Part shown: positions 21,140 through 33,580 of the stretch, piece after piece
Position numbering within the stretch: position 1 is the first letter of the stretch
Layout of the letters: each line of letters opens with the position of its first letter
NCBI GenBank assembly: GCA_948099385.1
Contig: CANUEZ040000199.1
Span: 3,730,001-3,794,000, forward strand
Direction: 5' to 3'
Source: Fasciola hepatica
Lineage: Eukaryota; Platyhelminthes; Trematoda; Plagiorchiida; Fasciolidae
DNA: 64,000 nt
Notes under the pieces: generated by a model
The model's input: only the letters and a program-made list of their open reading frames with translations
Database searches by the model: none
What the model was told of the DNA's origin: nothing
Program-made: the position numbers and the translations under genes

Positions 21140-24100
21140 AGAACTAGAGATCCTACTGGTCCACGTACGTAGAGTCGGACCGTGCATTATTTTTTATGCG
21201 ACTATGACTCCACCTCCATGGTCATCTACACAGACTGCGAATCCGGTTAGCCAAACAACTGTTGCCTGGTCCAGAGGTTCACAAAAGATATGAACAGAAA
21301 TCAGCACACAAGCCAATATTCAGGACGAGCAGTAATGCATATGAGCAATGGGTACTGATTTTTCTATTTTCCACCTAAAAGATGTGTCCTCATACTGTGA
21401 CCACTTAACGGACTACCTGAAAGTTTGTTAAAACTGATTTGCCCTTGAAAACCTGTAATATTCAATCAATAGATTCTCCTTCCCTCGATTTAATTTGCCA
21501 TAAGAAATCTATCCAATCATCAGGACTTGAACACGACATCTGAGAGGAACTTATATGGACACGGTGGTAGGAAATATGAACCTCCGTAAGATGCGAGTAG
21601 CCCTAAAACAGTTTATCTATGAGAAGCCGAAATTGAGACTAAGTAACCATGATGCAAGTCGGAAGTTCGCCGTTAAATACGAAGCATCTTCACTGCCACC
21701 TCAATACTTGACTCCCATGAACCCAACCCGGCTAAATCCAGTATTGTACTCTGAATTCTTCAAGTAATACAGTTCTCATGAACCCAACTTTTTATCACCC
21801 ATGTCACCAAAAACCTATTTATTAGTCGTACGCATTCTGGGGTGATTCCTGATTATTGGATATCTCTATGCATCAGTTATACACCACAGAAGGGATCCAA
21901 CAAAAATTATCCGATAGTCTGCACATCTGTTTTGCCGGAAAATTGAGAATAATCACCTTCACCGCGTAAAACTTTGAGCTCACTTACATTTGGCCCACGA
22001 ACCCTCTCTGTCAACACTTGACACCGTTGACTATATTATGAACTGCTTTGCTTCGGCTCTTGATCACGGTGGCCGTACTGTCAGGCTGATTATTCATCAA
22101 AATACAAAAGCTCCAAATACATATCATCAAGGGGCCGACCCTGAATACTCGACATGACAGTAGAGTCGAACGCCGTACTCTGAACAACCTACATCGTAAT
22201 TTATTTAATCGCACAGAAATCGGTACCTGTGGTAACAGGCACTTGCCTTCTGTTCAAGTCACCTCAATTATTTTCGCGATATCGTCCATCCTCATTTACT
22301 GTCTCTCTTTAAATCCCCAAGCTCTTCCACTGGCTTTATCTTATTGGCTGCACATACACCGATGGTATTGCACTTGGATGCGCCTGTACCGGAAATGGGA
22401 ATTTAGATTCATCGTTATAATAGTCTGGAAGAACCGGTTAATGTTCATCTCTCATTCTTTTTCAGCCTTATTCCTGAAGTGTGAATCGGGCAACTAAACT
22501 AATTTTGTTGTCACCCTATATCATTCCCTTGATAAAGAACATTTCCCTACAGGTTTTCCCTATCGCTATCAGGGTTTGCTTTGAATAACAACCGATTTGG
22601 ACTAGTTATGCAGAAATATTCTTCGTCGAACTCCGAAAGCTTTCCTTGTCAACATTTAGAACAGAATAACTTAGAGTAACTTTAATCTTGAGGTTCTGTT
22701 TGTACCTTCATGCATTCTCCTTCATTGAATTTACTGCTCCGCGGCCATTTATTCCAACTTAAAAGGAACAGATTTTGATGTTGTCACCAAGTCTTTGAAA
22801 GTTCGTCTTGTTGAAGCAATATTAACATAGATATTCTCAGTGACTTCGTCATTAGTATACTGATGCTTGGGACAAGTTTATAAATAGACAACTATGTGAC
22901 ACCAATTGCCGCCTTCACTCCACACTCTCCATATCCGCCTCTTTCTGTTCCAATAGCTCCATAAATTCAGAAGACTTCTTTCGTGCATGTCTACATATAG
23001 AAATATACTCATCGTTTATCATATCCACCTACTCTTAGACCACGGAAAATGAATCAACGATCTTGTTACTCTTCGTCGCCGTTCGTCTAAATGTATTTAC
23101 TACTTCAAATGGTGCCTCTACGTCATTCTCTCCACATTCCCATTAGTCATTTTATCACTTTGTTTTAGAATTCTCTGTAAATAAAAATATGGCTGAAAAC
23201 TCACCCCATATCGGATCCTTGAAAACTTTCATTCACCTGATTCGGTTTGACTATTCCTACATATCTTAGGAAACTGGCTTTAGTTTATACTGCACTTTCA
23301 GTTTTTATTGTTCCAATCATCAGCCATCATCAGCAATGACGGATAGTCAATACACCCAAGATAAAACATCCCAAAGCCAAAACACGTCCCGTAAACTTTT
23401 GTCAAATTTACCTAATGATCGGTCATCCATCTTTTTCAAAATCCAAGTAAATTTTTCTGTACATCTTTTACCTTGTTCCGGTACAAAAAGATGCTTGTTC
23501 GTGCTAACACTCACGATTCATCTACGATTACCCATGCAACCGGAATTGTTACCAACACAGAACCTTTTGCATGCCTCTATTAAACCACCAAAACTGAACA
23601 TTTCTTTCACACCTCTGATCTTTTCGTTTCTAGTCACTGAATATTTACATCCGATTTTAGCTGACTTGAGTTGCAACAAAAACTAATGATTTACCATAGA
23701 TTCAAAATGATACGGTGGGGAAATATGGATCAGTTGCATAGAAATAAAATAGTATCAAATTACTTCTAACCATGAGAAAAAGATCCCAAATGGCTGATGA
23801 GACAAAACACCCATAAAATACTCAAAGGAAGTTAAGATTATTCATTAAACAGTCGAGTAGTGCTTCTTCGTAGTAGTCTGAGCAAGATCGCACCAAAGTT
23901 ACAAAATGGAGAGCTGAGGAAGTGAACCGTTGAGTGTTGCTCAGATAGATGTTAGCCAAGTGATTGAAGATTCCAGATACAAGTTGGGTTCGCGAACTAT
24001 TACTTCTACTAAAGCACTGATGTAAAAACGTTTGGTTGGCAGCATTGATGTAGGTCTGTGTTGCGATTGAAAATGTGTTCCATGCTATACTGCAAATGGA

Positions 24101-24400
24101 GTCAATTATTTACTGGTTGTACCAGGAAAAATTTGAAGCAGTTTTATGCTCTAAAGCGTATACTTCCATTGTGTTACAATTCACATTTGCCAAAATCACG
24201 GAGAAAAGAAATGACTGAGAAAAAAATAAATCTGAGTGCTCGGAGAAAACATATCTAGCAACAAGCCTGGAATATTCTACAATTATTTTCTACAATCATT
24301 TTCGGAATGCGGAAAGCTCCAAAAGCTCCTAATAGCTGAGCAGTCAGCGATTGGACCGGGTTACCTCATGAGTCTCGAGCAATCACAGCCTGAAATTTCT
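21140..24400. other. Long stretch without a recognisable gene
   Basis: AT-rich and, from about 22.2 to 23.7 kb, pyrimidine-rich on the plus strand. The plus frame 23336-23686 (116 codons: MTDSQYTQDKTSQSQN then serine, leucine and proline-rich) has no motif and looks like a composition effect. No retroelement domain is seen. Probably intron or intergenic. Confidence 0.3.
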
Positions 24401-24409
24401 TGGATGCTA

Positions 24410-24708
24410 ATTGAGTGCGGGTGCTACTGTTGACCAGGTGGTGGCATTTCGAGTGATGCTTGGAATCGCAGTCAAATGACTATCATCCATCAGGGTGGTT
24501 CCACAACACCCACAATAGAAAGACCGTGCATTAGGAATAAAATAACCAAGTTGATCCTTGGGTTTCTGAGTGAAATCATCTCCGTGACGCTTGAAAAAAT
24601 CATTGGAGCTTTCTAAGTCATAATCAGTGAATTGAACGGAGTGGATAAGTGGACGTGAGACCAGCGAGGCAACACATAGAAATGCTTTGATTTGTTGGGC
24701 CACAAGGC
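24410..24708 (-). CDS. Exon resembling UBE3D (HECT-like E3 ubiquitin ligase)
   Basis: The minus frame (open 24407-24775) has a good acceptor (TTCCTGTTCCTTCTCAAG) at about 24709. The product carries ARSFYCGCCGTTLMDDSHL and then SITRNATTW. The pattern F-Y-C-x-x-C-G-x-x-x-x-x-D-x-x-L followed by P and N-W is, as I remember it, that of UBE3D (E2C-binding, HECT-like fold), which moves ubiquitin via a conserved cysteine region further on. A stop follows APALN, so either a donor is used earlier (a GT at AACAGTAGC is possible) or the gene is broken there. Later exons were not found. Assignment is from memory of the motif, without alignment. Confidence 0.4.
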
Positions 24709-24828
24709 CTTGAGAAGGAACAGGAAGATTGGGGAATGGTGTGTGTAAATGATTCAACAGAAATCCATGATTCATGACAAATTATTGTGCAGCATAAAAC
24801 GGATAAATGAAGAAAGAATATTCTCACC

Positions 24829-24990
24829 GAAGCATTTATATGTATCATGCAAAAAGCATTTGGTTATCAAAAGCTCTGTTGTGAGTATGTACGATGAAGA
24901 ATTCCAGATACAGACGTCTCGGCGGAAAAAAGCTTGCCATTTAATTGGTCCATCGACATATGATAATGTTTGCTCGGATTTTTCAGTGTG
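24829..24990 (-). CDS. Candidate upstream exon on the minus strand
   Basis: The minus frame contains IKWQAFFRRDVCIWNSSS and ILTTELLITKCFLHDTY and ends at a consensus donor GTGAGAAT near 24828. The UBE3D-like exon lies about 120 bases downstream in transcription direction, a short intron being plausible. Link and frame are inferred only. Confidence 0.3.
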
Positions 24991-25479
24991 GATCACAAAC
25001 TCTTAGCCTAAATACACAGAAGTCAATTTGAAATTCACCCACGTACCTATTACAAATGAGCGATAAACGAGCCTCGACCTCAAATACTATACTAATATTG
25101 TCACGGATTTGATTTTTGAATTACTGCTGCTGTTACATAGAGGCTAAAGGAGACCAGTCTCTATCTACAAGATATAGCTTTACTGAAACTTAAATAAACA
25201 CTATGTTTAGCTGCAAACAAATGGACTATTGAATTGGGACACAAGGACAAGTTTTGACGTCAGAGTAAGCAAGAATGAAGTAGTTTAATTGTTGCTTACT
25301 TTAGATATCAAGAAGTAGAGGGAAGGGTGTATAATGAACCTTGTTTGATACGTGTCAGCAGAGCTATATGTCACCGGGCGCGTCCCTAGGTCATTGACAT
25401 CTATGTTCTAAACTAGCCTAGAGTCGCGTGCTCTAGAGACAAAATTGTCAACACAACGGTCGAGGACAAACTTAACTGT

Positions 25480-27830
25480 AAAAAGCAGGTGTATACACCT
25501 TGTTGGAATGTAAGAACGCACATTCATAAAATGTGTGGAAGCTGAAGCCCCACAATGGGGACTCTTCACGACTATAACTTGGATATGGTTTACCTCTCGG
25601 AAGTTTGTCTACCAAACTTTTGCAACAAGTGCGTAAAAATTCTAGAAGGTGAGCCATCTTACTAACATTATCATTGGCGGTCCGGTAGACAGATCTGAAT
25701 TCCACATCATCAGATTCGCATTTAGAGATGAAGATAACAGCACGATGATGTCTTTGGAATCAACCTTGTTGTTCATCGCAACCAACGTACAAACGCATGC
25801 TAATCCGGTAGAATTTATAAGATGATCATTTTGGCTGTTAAGGAATCTGCTGTGAAACAACAAATCGAAGGACATCTAAAAGCTATATCTATTAGAGGAC
25901 ATTTCAACTACCAACCAAAGTCCGCCTTTTAGAAATCGCAGAACGCTGTAACCTACAGCGGGAGGCCTTGCGCTTTGTCAGATCGAATTGTTAGTGGTTG
26001 TGGACAGATTTGGCTGATGTACAGGGACGGTATCAGAGACTAGTTACTCCAACGAGTTCATTCGGTCCCATGCAATATTTCTCAGGTTGGAGCTGCAAGC
26101 ATGAGTCATATCTGTGTGTTATAGTAGGTTAGCATATGCCTGAGCAGAAAATGAAAATAAAGGGATAGATGGAGCCCTTCGACCCATTTCTGAACCGAGC
26201 TTTGAATCATACAACGAACGTATAAATCCAAGATGTCCGAGGGCCGTACAATGTCATTTGTGAACCAGCAAGTATAGGAGAGATTACCACCGAGAATGAT
26301 AGCATACCACCTTTAGTATATAAATGCTAGCTGTTGCCACTGATCGACAAGCTGCACGAACTTTTGAATCCTTTTGACAAGAAAGAGTCTTCCTGAGTGA
26401 TTCGGACACATTACAAACTACCGTTCAAATACTACCTATGAATCTACTTGATCGACACAGCTGTAGACATAATTTTTACGCTCCCATTCAATCCTGTATC
26501 GGTTGTGAGAAATCACCCCACTCGAACGAATCAGGGGAGTTTCCATCATTGCAGAGGTTGCGTGGATAAGATTTTGACATTGCGTTGAGAAGTGGAGTAC
26601 CGATACAGGTCCTGCAGTCCATAATGGCCTGTTTCATCGACTTTAGGTTTGGTTACGTTTCGACCATTAGGAAGTCACTCTTGGCAATAACTGAATTTGA
26701 TGTGTTGGTATATAAACTGGCAAAGCTTCTAAGGGAACACTACTCGTCAATTATGGCCCGGATTCCACAACCGGAGACAAATAAGACTGCGCTCTTCCAC
26801 CGACACTCTTCAACAAAGTCACCGACTGAATAGTGAATAAGGCACTGGCTTCTAACCAGTAATATATCTCAGTCAGAAATTGCACATCTTTACCTAGAGT
26901 TTACGAATGACAGTGTTAGGCTATGGCATTCCTCGCTACGCTTCAGAAATCTGTTGATCGAACCTGTTTATCCGTCAGTCCGATGGGGGCAGAAGTGAAC
27001 ACAGCGTTGAAAGCCCCCGACTTGCTGCCGTAGCTCACATAGCATAGTACACGTGACAATAAAGCTCAGTGTCATAGGATGCTATCAAAAAGGATATGCA
27101 CGACGTAAGTCTTATTTAGTTGAACTATTCATCAAATATTCCACAGTGGAATAGATAATTAATCAGTTATTTGGTCAGTTACGCATAAGAAACCTAACCG
27201 ATTTGAGTAGACGACACCAGTTCTCCGGTACAAAAATACATTCGGTTTATTCTTCTCTAGATACATCATAATAATGAAGGATATAAATGATTTATACGGA
27301 TTTCGAGTACTTTGAGAACCGTTTCATTCGGGAAGGGATATTAATTTCACCTACCATGTGGTACAAGACCTACATTTTATCACCCTAACTATCCCAAACA
27401 GAATTCAAATGTGGATGTTGTAATACCAGAGAACGACCTTGTTTTATGATAAGAACTTGTTATAGTAAGCTCAGCGATGTTGATATTGCTTAACCCAAGG
27501 AAATAAGTATCTACAAATGAATCCAACATGTTTGAGGCCTTCCTGGGTGCTAGTGTAGAATTAACATTTTGTGAAAGTTTCAATCAAATGTCCTGCTTCA
27601 CGAACACTGCACTTCTAGCTGCAAAATATGAGTCTAAACATAATGTTGTTTTACATAAAACTTCGAACCTCGATACCACAGTCTTGACCAAAATGTTGGT
27701 AGTCAGTTGTTGGACACTACTTCAGCTTGGAAGATGGACCAAATTGAACTGGTTGATAGTGTTCAACAATACGCACCACAATAGCCTCAGCGGTTAGCAG
27801 AAACTACGTGACTAAGACTGGCTCGAATCA
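25480..27830 (+). mobile_element. Old RTE-like retrotransposon copy B
   Basis: Begins with an endonuclease piece: YNLDMVYLSEVCLPN (about 25574) matches the YDVDIACLSEVRPPN of the better element. The inter-domain piece is near 26095 (CKHESYLCV, MPEQKMK). RT pieces near 26250-26700 include ENDSIPPLVYKC, NQGSFHHCRGCVDKILTLR and KLAKLLREHYSS. A long 3' region follows that aligns with copy A. Many stops and small indels mark an old insertion. Both copies are in direct orientation about 9 kb apart, so a segmental duplication rather than two insertions is also possible. Confidence 0.7.
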
Positions 27831-27999
27831 GAGTCAGTCCCGGGATTATTGAACATATTGGTGTTTTTCCAACAGGAGCTATAACCGTGTAGTTCTAGTG
27901 GATTTGTGGCCGCAATACTCTCATTTATCTTATTATTATCGGAAGGGATTGTTGACGTAGCTTACCGCAGATTTCGTTCTTCGAAGTATCAGCTATTCT

Positions 28000-28710
28000 T
28001 GATTCAATCACAGGAGTACCTTCTGCAATAAATTTGATAGGGGGTTGTTTGTTTTGTTCTCCGCCCAGGGATATCCAATGCATGATGGGGATGGTCTGTC
28101 GACTTGATGACGATACTTTGCTGAAATGTGTGTGATCTGTTATTCGTAACAGATGAATAAATAGGGCAAATTAAAAAAGGGTAAACCCAATATGCAGACA
28201 AGTTTTCAACGTGAAATGAGAAGGAACCGTGTTAATGATTGGAAATGAACTGGGAGCTTGTTTTTCCAGTTGTATTCAACACTACACATACTTTTACCGT
28301 TCGAACTTACTTCTGTCATACCGTGTTTCGTTTTCCGAGCTGCATGATGTGCTTCGTGTCTGTTGCGTAGTTTAAGTGTTGTCCCGTGGGCTACAACCGT
28401 TTTTACTGAGGAACGTTTATTGAGAGTGTGTTTATTATAGGAAATTTCGTAAAGGCTAATAAACCAACGCACTTGGGTGATTCAATTTTAGTTGGTTCCC
28501 GTAAACAATGGTAATTCCGAAAATGTTCTCTGACAGATATTTGCAGAAAGCTTATTTGGATGCCTGCTTGCCTGTAAATGAGAGATTCCGTGGTAAAGCG
28601 ATAGAGGGTGATTGAAACCTTTTACCTTAGATTAGGATCCAGTGCAGTACGGATAGAAAACGAATGAAGATTTAACCGCGTGATACTGGAAAATAGTGGT
28701 AGAATGCGTC
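28000..28710. other. No supported gene between repeats
   Basis: Minus frames at 28004-28201 and 28206-28472 are open but have no motif or splice context. Nothing else is seen. Confidence 0.3.
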
Positions 28711-28714
28711 TTTA

Positions 28715-30110
28715 ACGTACGTGGTATACAGCGGATCTCAAGGCAGGATTTTTGCCTTCTCGGGTGTCAGAATCCCATTCACGCAACTCGTGCTTTCGCG
28801 GGAGATTCTGATGAGGGCCGATTGTGTGGAGACGGTAAACGACCCGTATGAGATAAGTGGCTAGCTCCCAATAAAGCAAGAAGAAGAATGTGGTCAGCAA
28901 TGAAATTAGTCTCCTATGTAACGTGTAATGATCCGCTGTCAACCCACATTGTAGACGATTACACAAATGTTTTACTATACAGAATGAATCAAACATCAAG
29001 ATAATGTCAGAATCATTGAGAATTGAACCAGTGTGATCAATGATCCATTATCTGTGTGGTGGTTATTGGAGATGAACAACCGAGCAACGAGAAATCCTTA
29101 CTCTGTGGACAAATAAATCAATGAAGAACAATCGAGATAGGCAAGAAAGGAGGTGGTTATTGTGAGCATGAGATGAGGTCAAAACTCAATGCAAGGGGAA
29201 CAACAGTTATGTAACAGTTATCGCTCAAATGCCACGCTCACGATTTGTCGGACTGATGATCACCACCTAAAAGAGCCCTACTAAACTCTACCTAATTTGC
29301 ATGCTACTCAACGACATGTTAAGGTCACAACGCGCACTCTATCCTTTATTGCTATACTGGCAACGAGGATTAATATGGTTAATGTACCAAAGAAGCTTGC
29401 TGTATATTGAACGACACTTCATGGAATGTTGGATTATTCCGTAGTTTTCTGTAATAAATGCAACCAAGAATGTTATACTCTAGCCAACATTTTTCATGGT
29501 AGATAAACCTGTCTGAAATCAGAAATCACTTCAGCAGTTCAAGTCCAAAAGAATGAGGCTTGTACAGCATCTCAAATTGAGGTTTTCGCATGGTTTGGTG
29601 GAACAGTCTGTTGATTTTTTGTTTTGATGTGGGTGGCATGAATCATACCCACCTAAAACAGGTTTAGACCCTGAAGCTGATATATGCCATGGTTGTATTA
29701 TTACCGGCAACATCTTACATAACATGGTGTACCATATTCTTTCGATCAACTCATAACGAGAAATGTATAAACAAATAGTCACCTAGACTCGTCGTCACAA
29801 AATGACTGGTTCTAGGGCAAGATACTGGGACTGCCGTGGGTGAGTAAAAGTCAAAGCCAGACCACCCATTAGCCTCAATCTGAACACAGCTGATAAGTGC
29901 GGTTCGAGGACGATTGAACTTGGTTGGATATGAAGTATTTTAGGACGGAGCAGGGCTACCTCCGATGTGGACGGGTAGTTGGAAAACCGACCAGTGGTGA
30001 AAAGGAATGAGTTTGTTTCTGATGTACGAAAGCGCGAGTAGATACAACTTCAACTAAGTAATTAATCAACAAACCGAAATTATTCCGACGTTATAGGATG
30101 TTTAGAGGAT
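28715..30110 (+). mobile_element. Coding-less derivative of the adjacent Penelope-like element
   Basis: 28715-29040 aligns with 30318-30640, the 5' part of the next element. 29040-30105 aligns directly with 32340-33400, its 3' part. The roughly 1.7 kb coding section between them is absent. Shared phrases include GGACAAATAAATCAATG / GGACATATAAATCAATG and GATACTGGGACTGCCGTGGG. This is an internally deleted, non-autonomous copy lying in tandem and in the same orientation as the coding copy. Such head-to-tail arrangements are known for Penelope elements, where they form pseudo-LTRs. Confidence 0.65.
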
Positions 30111-30114
30111 TTCG

Positions 30115-30317
30115 ATAACCTGTCCCGATTACCTCAATGCCGAAGAACCTTATCCAAAACACCACAGAGAAGCCTTTTCATGGGATAGCTTGCACATTGG
30201 CAGCGTCCAAAATTGCTGCAAAGGCTGTACTTGGTCCTTTTTAAACTCACTTGAATGAACCTTCAGACCCATATCTTTTTACCAACAGACCTAATAGGTT
30301 CACTATCGATGCTGTGT
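30115..30317 (+). repeat. 200-bp repeat, copy 1
   Basis: The sequence from CCTGTCCCGATTACC through AAAATTGCTGCAAAGGCTGT to GGTTCACTATCGATGCTGTG reappears with modest change at 34248-34450. It sits exactly between the two tandem Penelope copies, so it may be the original flank or part of the element's own end. Confidence 0.7.
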
Positions 30318-33300
30318 TCTCAAGGCGGGAAATTCTCCTTCTCGGGTGTCACAATCTCGTTATTGCTATCCGTTCTTCGACCAGTGATTTAGATGAGGAT
30401 CGGTTGTGTGAAAGCGGTAAATCGCTCGTGTGTGATAAACGGTTATTTCCCAATACAGCAAGAAGAGTAATGCGATCAGCAATGAAATTGGTCACATTCG
30501 TTACGTGCACTCATCCGCACATCGTAGACGATTACACATATTTCATACTGTTGAGGGGAGTTATTGTCCGAATGAATCAAACATCAGGATAAGGTCGGAA
30601 TCGGAGAGGATTGAACCAGGGTGATCACATATATTTTGTCTGGATAGAGTTCATAGCAAAGTCTTTTGTTGAGTCGCGAATTATGAGGGTGTCGTTTATG
30701 CATCAGGTGTACATATATATACTGTCAATGGTGCTGCATAGTGGTCCAGTTTCGAGTTTTGCTAAGAATATATCCGCCGGAAGGGGCCCAAGTGATGCTT
30801 TCTCTGGATGTGGAATCCCCATTCACAAACGTTCCGTTGCTCGAGACGGCAGAATTCATCTTTCAATACTTGACCGATAATGATATCAAACTCGACATTC
30901 CTGTGGCCAAGCTGAAAGAACTCATTCTTAGATGTACATGAAATATGCAATTTCTGTACAGTGGAAAATCCTACAGGCAGAAGGACGGGGTAGCAATGGG
31001 ATCACCACTTGGACCCCTTCTGGCGGATATATTCTTAGCAAAACTCGAAACTGTACCACTAAGCAGCACCATCGACAGTTTGTTTATGTACACCAGATAC
31101 ATGGACGACACTTTCATAATTTGCGACTCAAAAAATGACATTACCGAAATACTGCGGACACTCCACAACGCCCGCTCAATGACCACATTTACAGTGGAAA
31201 TAGAGACGGACAATTTCCTCGTTTTTCTTGAGGTGGGATTGCGTAGAATGGAGGACGGACATATAGAAAGGAGGGTGTATCGTAAATGTACATGGTTGGG
31301 GCAACACACATATTTTCGAAGTTTTGTCCCCCTCTGATACAAAAGAAACCTAGTGAGCTGTCTTACCTACAAAGCAAGAAACATCTGTAGTCAGGACACG
31401 ATTGCCAAAGACCTCGAACACATAGGTGACACATTACTAAAAAACGGATATCCAGAACCGTTTATTCGTTACCCTATGGGAGAGAGGAGACACAAAATGA
31501 AAGTGCAGATGGCCAAGAAAAAGGGATATTTTTCTAACTGGCCCGTTCAAGGGTGACAAAAACCTAAGAAATAGTAGAACTACGCATATCTAAGAGCCTC
31601 GGGAAGTCCTTCACCACTGTGCATGTCTGAATCTTAACAAATACGAAGCCTTTCGTTGTTCAACATTCCAAGGACAGGTTGCCTCGTCAGTCTCAATCTT
31701 TTGTTCTATATCAGTTTACGTGTTCTTGTAGTGCACAGTATATTGAAAATACGAAGAGACGCCTGTCGGAGAGGATATCAGAACACGTCCCGGCTTCTTT
31801 ACTCAAAGGAACTATTCGTACTATCAATAGTGCAATCCTACAACATCTGGTGGATAGCGCACATCAAATCGACACAGTGACATTTTTCAGACCAGTCTTG
31901 ACAATTCCCACAGTTTACGCGAAAGGATTACGCAGGCGGTTGCTGATGCCATCAGAAGCCATAGCAATTCGACTATTGACACCTAAATTGTGTAAGCAAC
32001 GTAACCTGGTGCAACAGTTGTTGTTGCCGTGGCCGTAACGAGTGATTTTCTTATGGTTCCTATATGCAAATTCTCCCCAGCCTCACACCTCTTTTTTTAT
32101 ACCCTTGTTCTTCACACCTGTCCTTTCACGCCATTTGGTTACACAGTTCACACTTATTGTCGTTCACACAACAAACAAGATTCATCAAGTTGAAGAATGT
32201 TGTCGAGGCAGCGGATATGTTGCACATTTACTTACTCTCTGCTATATTTAGCTGAACATATATTCTCTTTTACCCAGTACTATATATGTCAATGCCTGAA
32301 GTGATATATCGAGAAGACATTTTTTCGTGTTACAAGTGTAATTCCATGTAATGTGGTCGTTGGAGATGGATAAACTAACAGCAAGATCTGCTCATTCCGT
32401 GGACATATAAATCAATGCAGACCAATTTAGTTAGGCAAAAAGGAGTTGGTAATAATAGAATGAGATGAGGTCAAGACTCAGTACAAGGTAAACAACAATT
32501 ATATAACAGTTATTGCTCAAATGCTTCATTCACGATTTGTAGAAATGATGATCACCACCCTCCGTAACTCTTCACCTAAATGACACTCGTTTTATTGACA
32601 TGTTATGGTCGTAACGCGCACTCCACCCTTGATTGTTAAATTGGGGATGAGAGTGATTAGTTTTTGTGTACCAAAGAAACTTGCTGTATACTGAACGACA
32701 CCTCTTGCGATGTTGAACCGTCACGTAGTTTTCTTTAATAAATGCAATAAAAAATGTTTCACTTCAGATAACACTTTACATGCTGGATAAACCGATCAGG
32801 AATCAGAAGTCCATTCAGCAGTGCAAGTTCAATAGCAAGGTCTTGTACAGCATCTCAAAATAGGGTTTGCGCATGGTTTGATGTAACAGTCTATTAATTT
32901 GTAATTTTGATGTGGATGGTACGAATCATACCCACCTAAAACGCGTTTTGAAGTTGAACCCAATATATGCCATGACTGTATTATTTTCCATAGTATTGAG
33001 AACCATAGTCTTTCGATCAACTCATAACGAAAAATATATCAACTAGTAGTCACCTAGATTCGTCGTCACAAAACGACTGGGTCTAGGGCGAGATACTGGG
33101 ACTGCCGTGGGTGAGTAAAATTTGGAGCTAGATCACCCATTAGCCTCAGTGAGACCACACCTGATAACTGCAGTTCAAGGAGGATTATACTCGGCTGAGG
33201 AATGAAATATTTCAGGACGGAGCAGGGATACTGTGGATATGAAGGTGTAGTCAAAAAATTGATCAGTGGAGACAAGGGAAGAGTATGTTTCCGATGTACA

Positions 33301-33410
33301 GAAGCGCGAGTAGGTAAAAAGTCAAATACGCAATAAATGACCTATTTGGAATTATCCCGACGTCAAAGGATCCTTACAAGATGTGATAATTGCATCGTAA
33401 TTTTACCTTC
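30318..33410 (+). mobile_element. Penelope-like retroelement with RT and GIY-YIG, broken
   Basis: The sense reverse transcriptase begins near 30797 with MLSLDVESPFTNVPL. It carries DGVAMGSPLGPLLADIFLAK (30988-31047) and the catalytic YTRYMDDTFIICD (about 31090), then FLEVGLRR, RKCTWLGQHTYF, the linker NGYPEPFIRYPM, and the endonuclease FVLYQFTCSCSAQYIENTKRRL (31697-31762). There the YIG glycine is replaced by glutamate. It ends at about 32038 with PKLCKQRNLV and LLLPWP. Breaks: TGA at 30939-30941, TGA at 31335-31337 and a frameshift near 31545. The N-terminal part of RT is missing. 32.04-33.41 kb is 3' sequence shared with the left copy. Role by family: copy-and-paste retrotransposition. Confidence 0.85.
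30655..30796 (-). repeat. Inverted partial copy of the RT core
   Basis: Read on the minus strand, this segment is a near copy of 30988-31136, the RT catalytic region of the same element (for example GAGTTTTGCTAAGAATATAT in both). It sits head to head just before the sense RT. It forms an inverted repeat of about 140 bp with a spacer of about 190 bp. Confidence 0.75.
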
Positions 33411-33580
33411 ATGTATTGATGAAATGGGTTCGTCGGTCGAGAGAAGCATGCTATGAAGCACGGTGGAGAAAAGAAATAGCGTGGAAAGTAATTTTTTTCA
33501 ATAAACAACAGCACATAGATGCATCAGATGAAAATATATCAAGCGTTTACAAATCACGTCTGTTTTATTAAAAATTTCTG

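Noticed and set aside
23336..23686. 116-codon plus-strand frame
   Set aside because: No conserved feature; composition follows the pyrimidine-rich strand.
24058..25006. Plus-strand open frames of 65-85 codons
   Set aside because: No motif, and they lie opposite the better minus-strand UBE3D-like exons.
28004..28472. Two minus-strand frames as a host gene
   Set aside because: Short, no motif, no splice context, and embedded among repeats.
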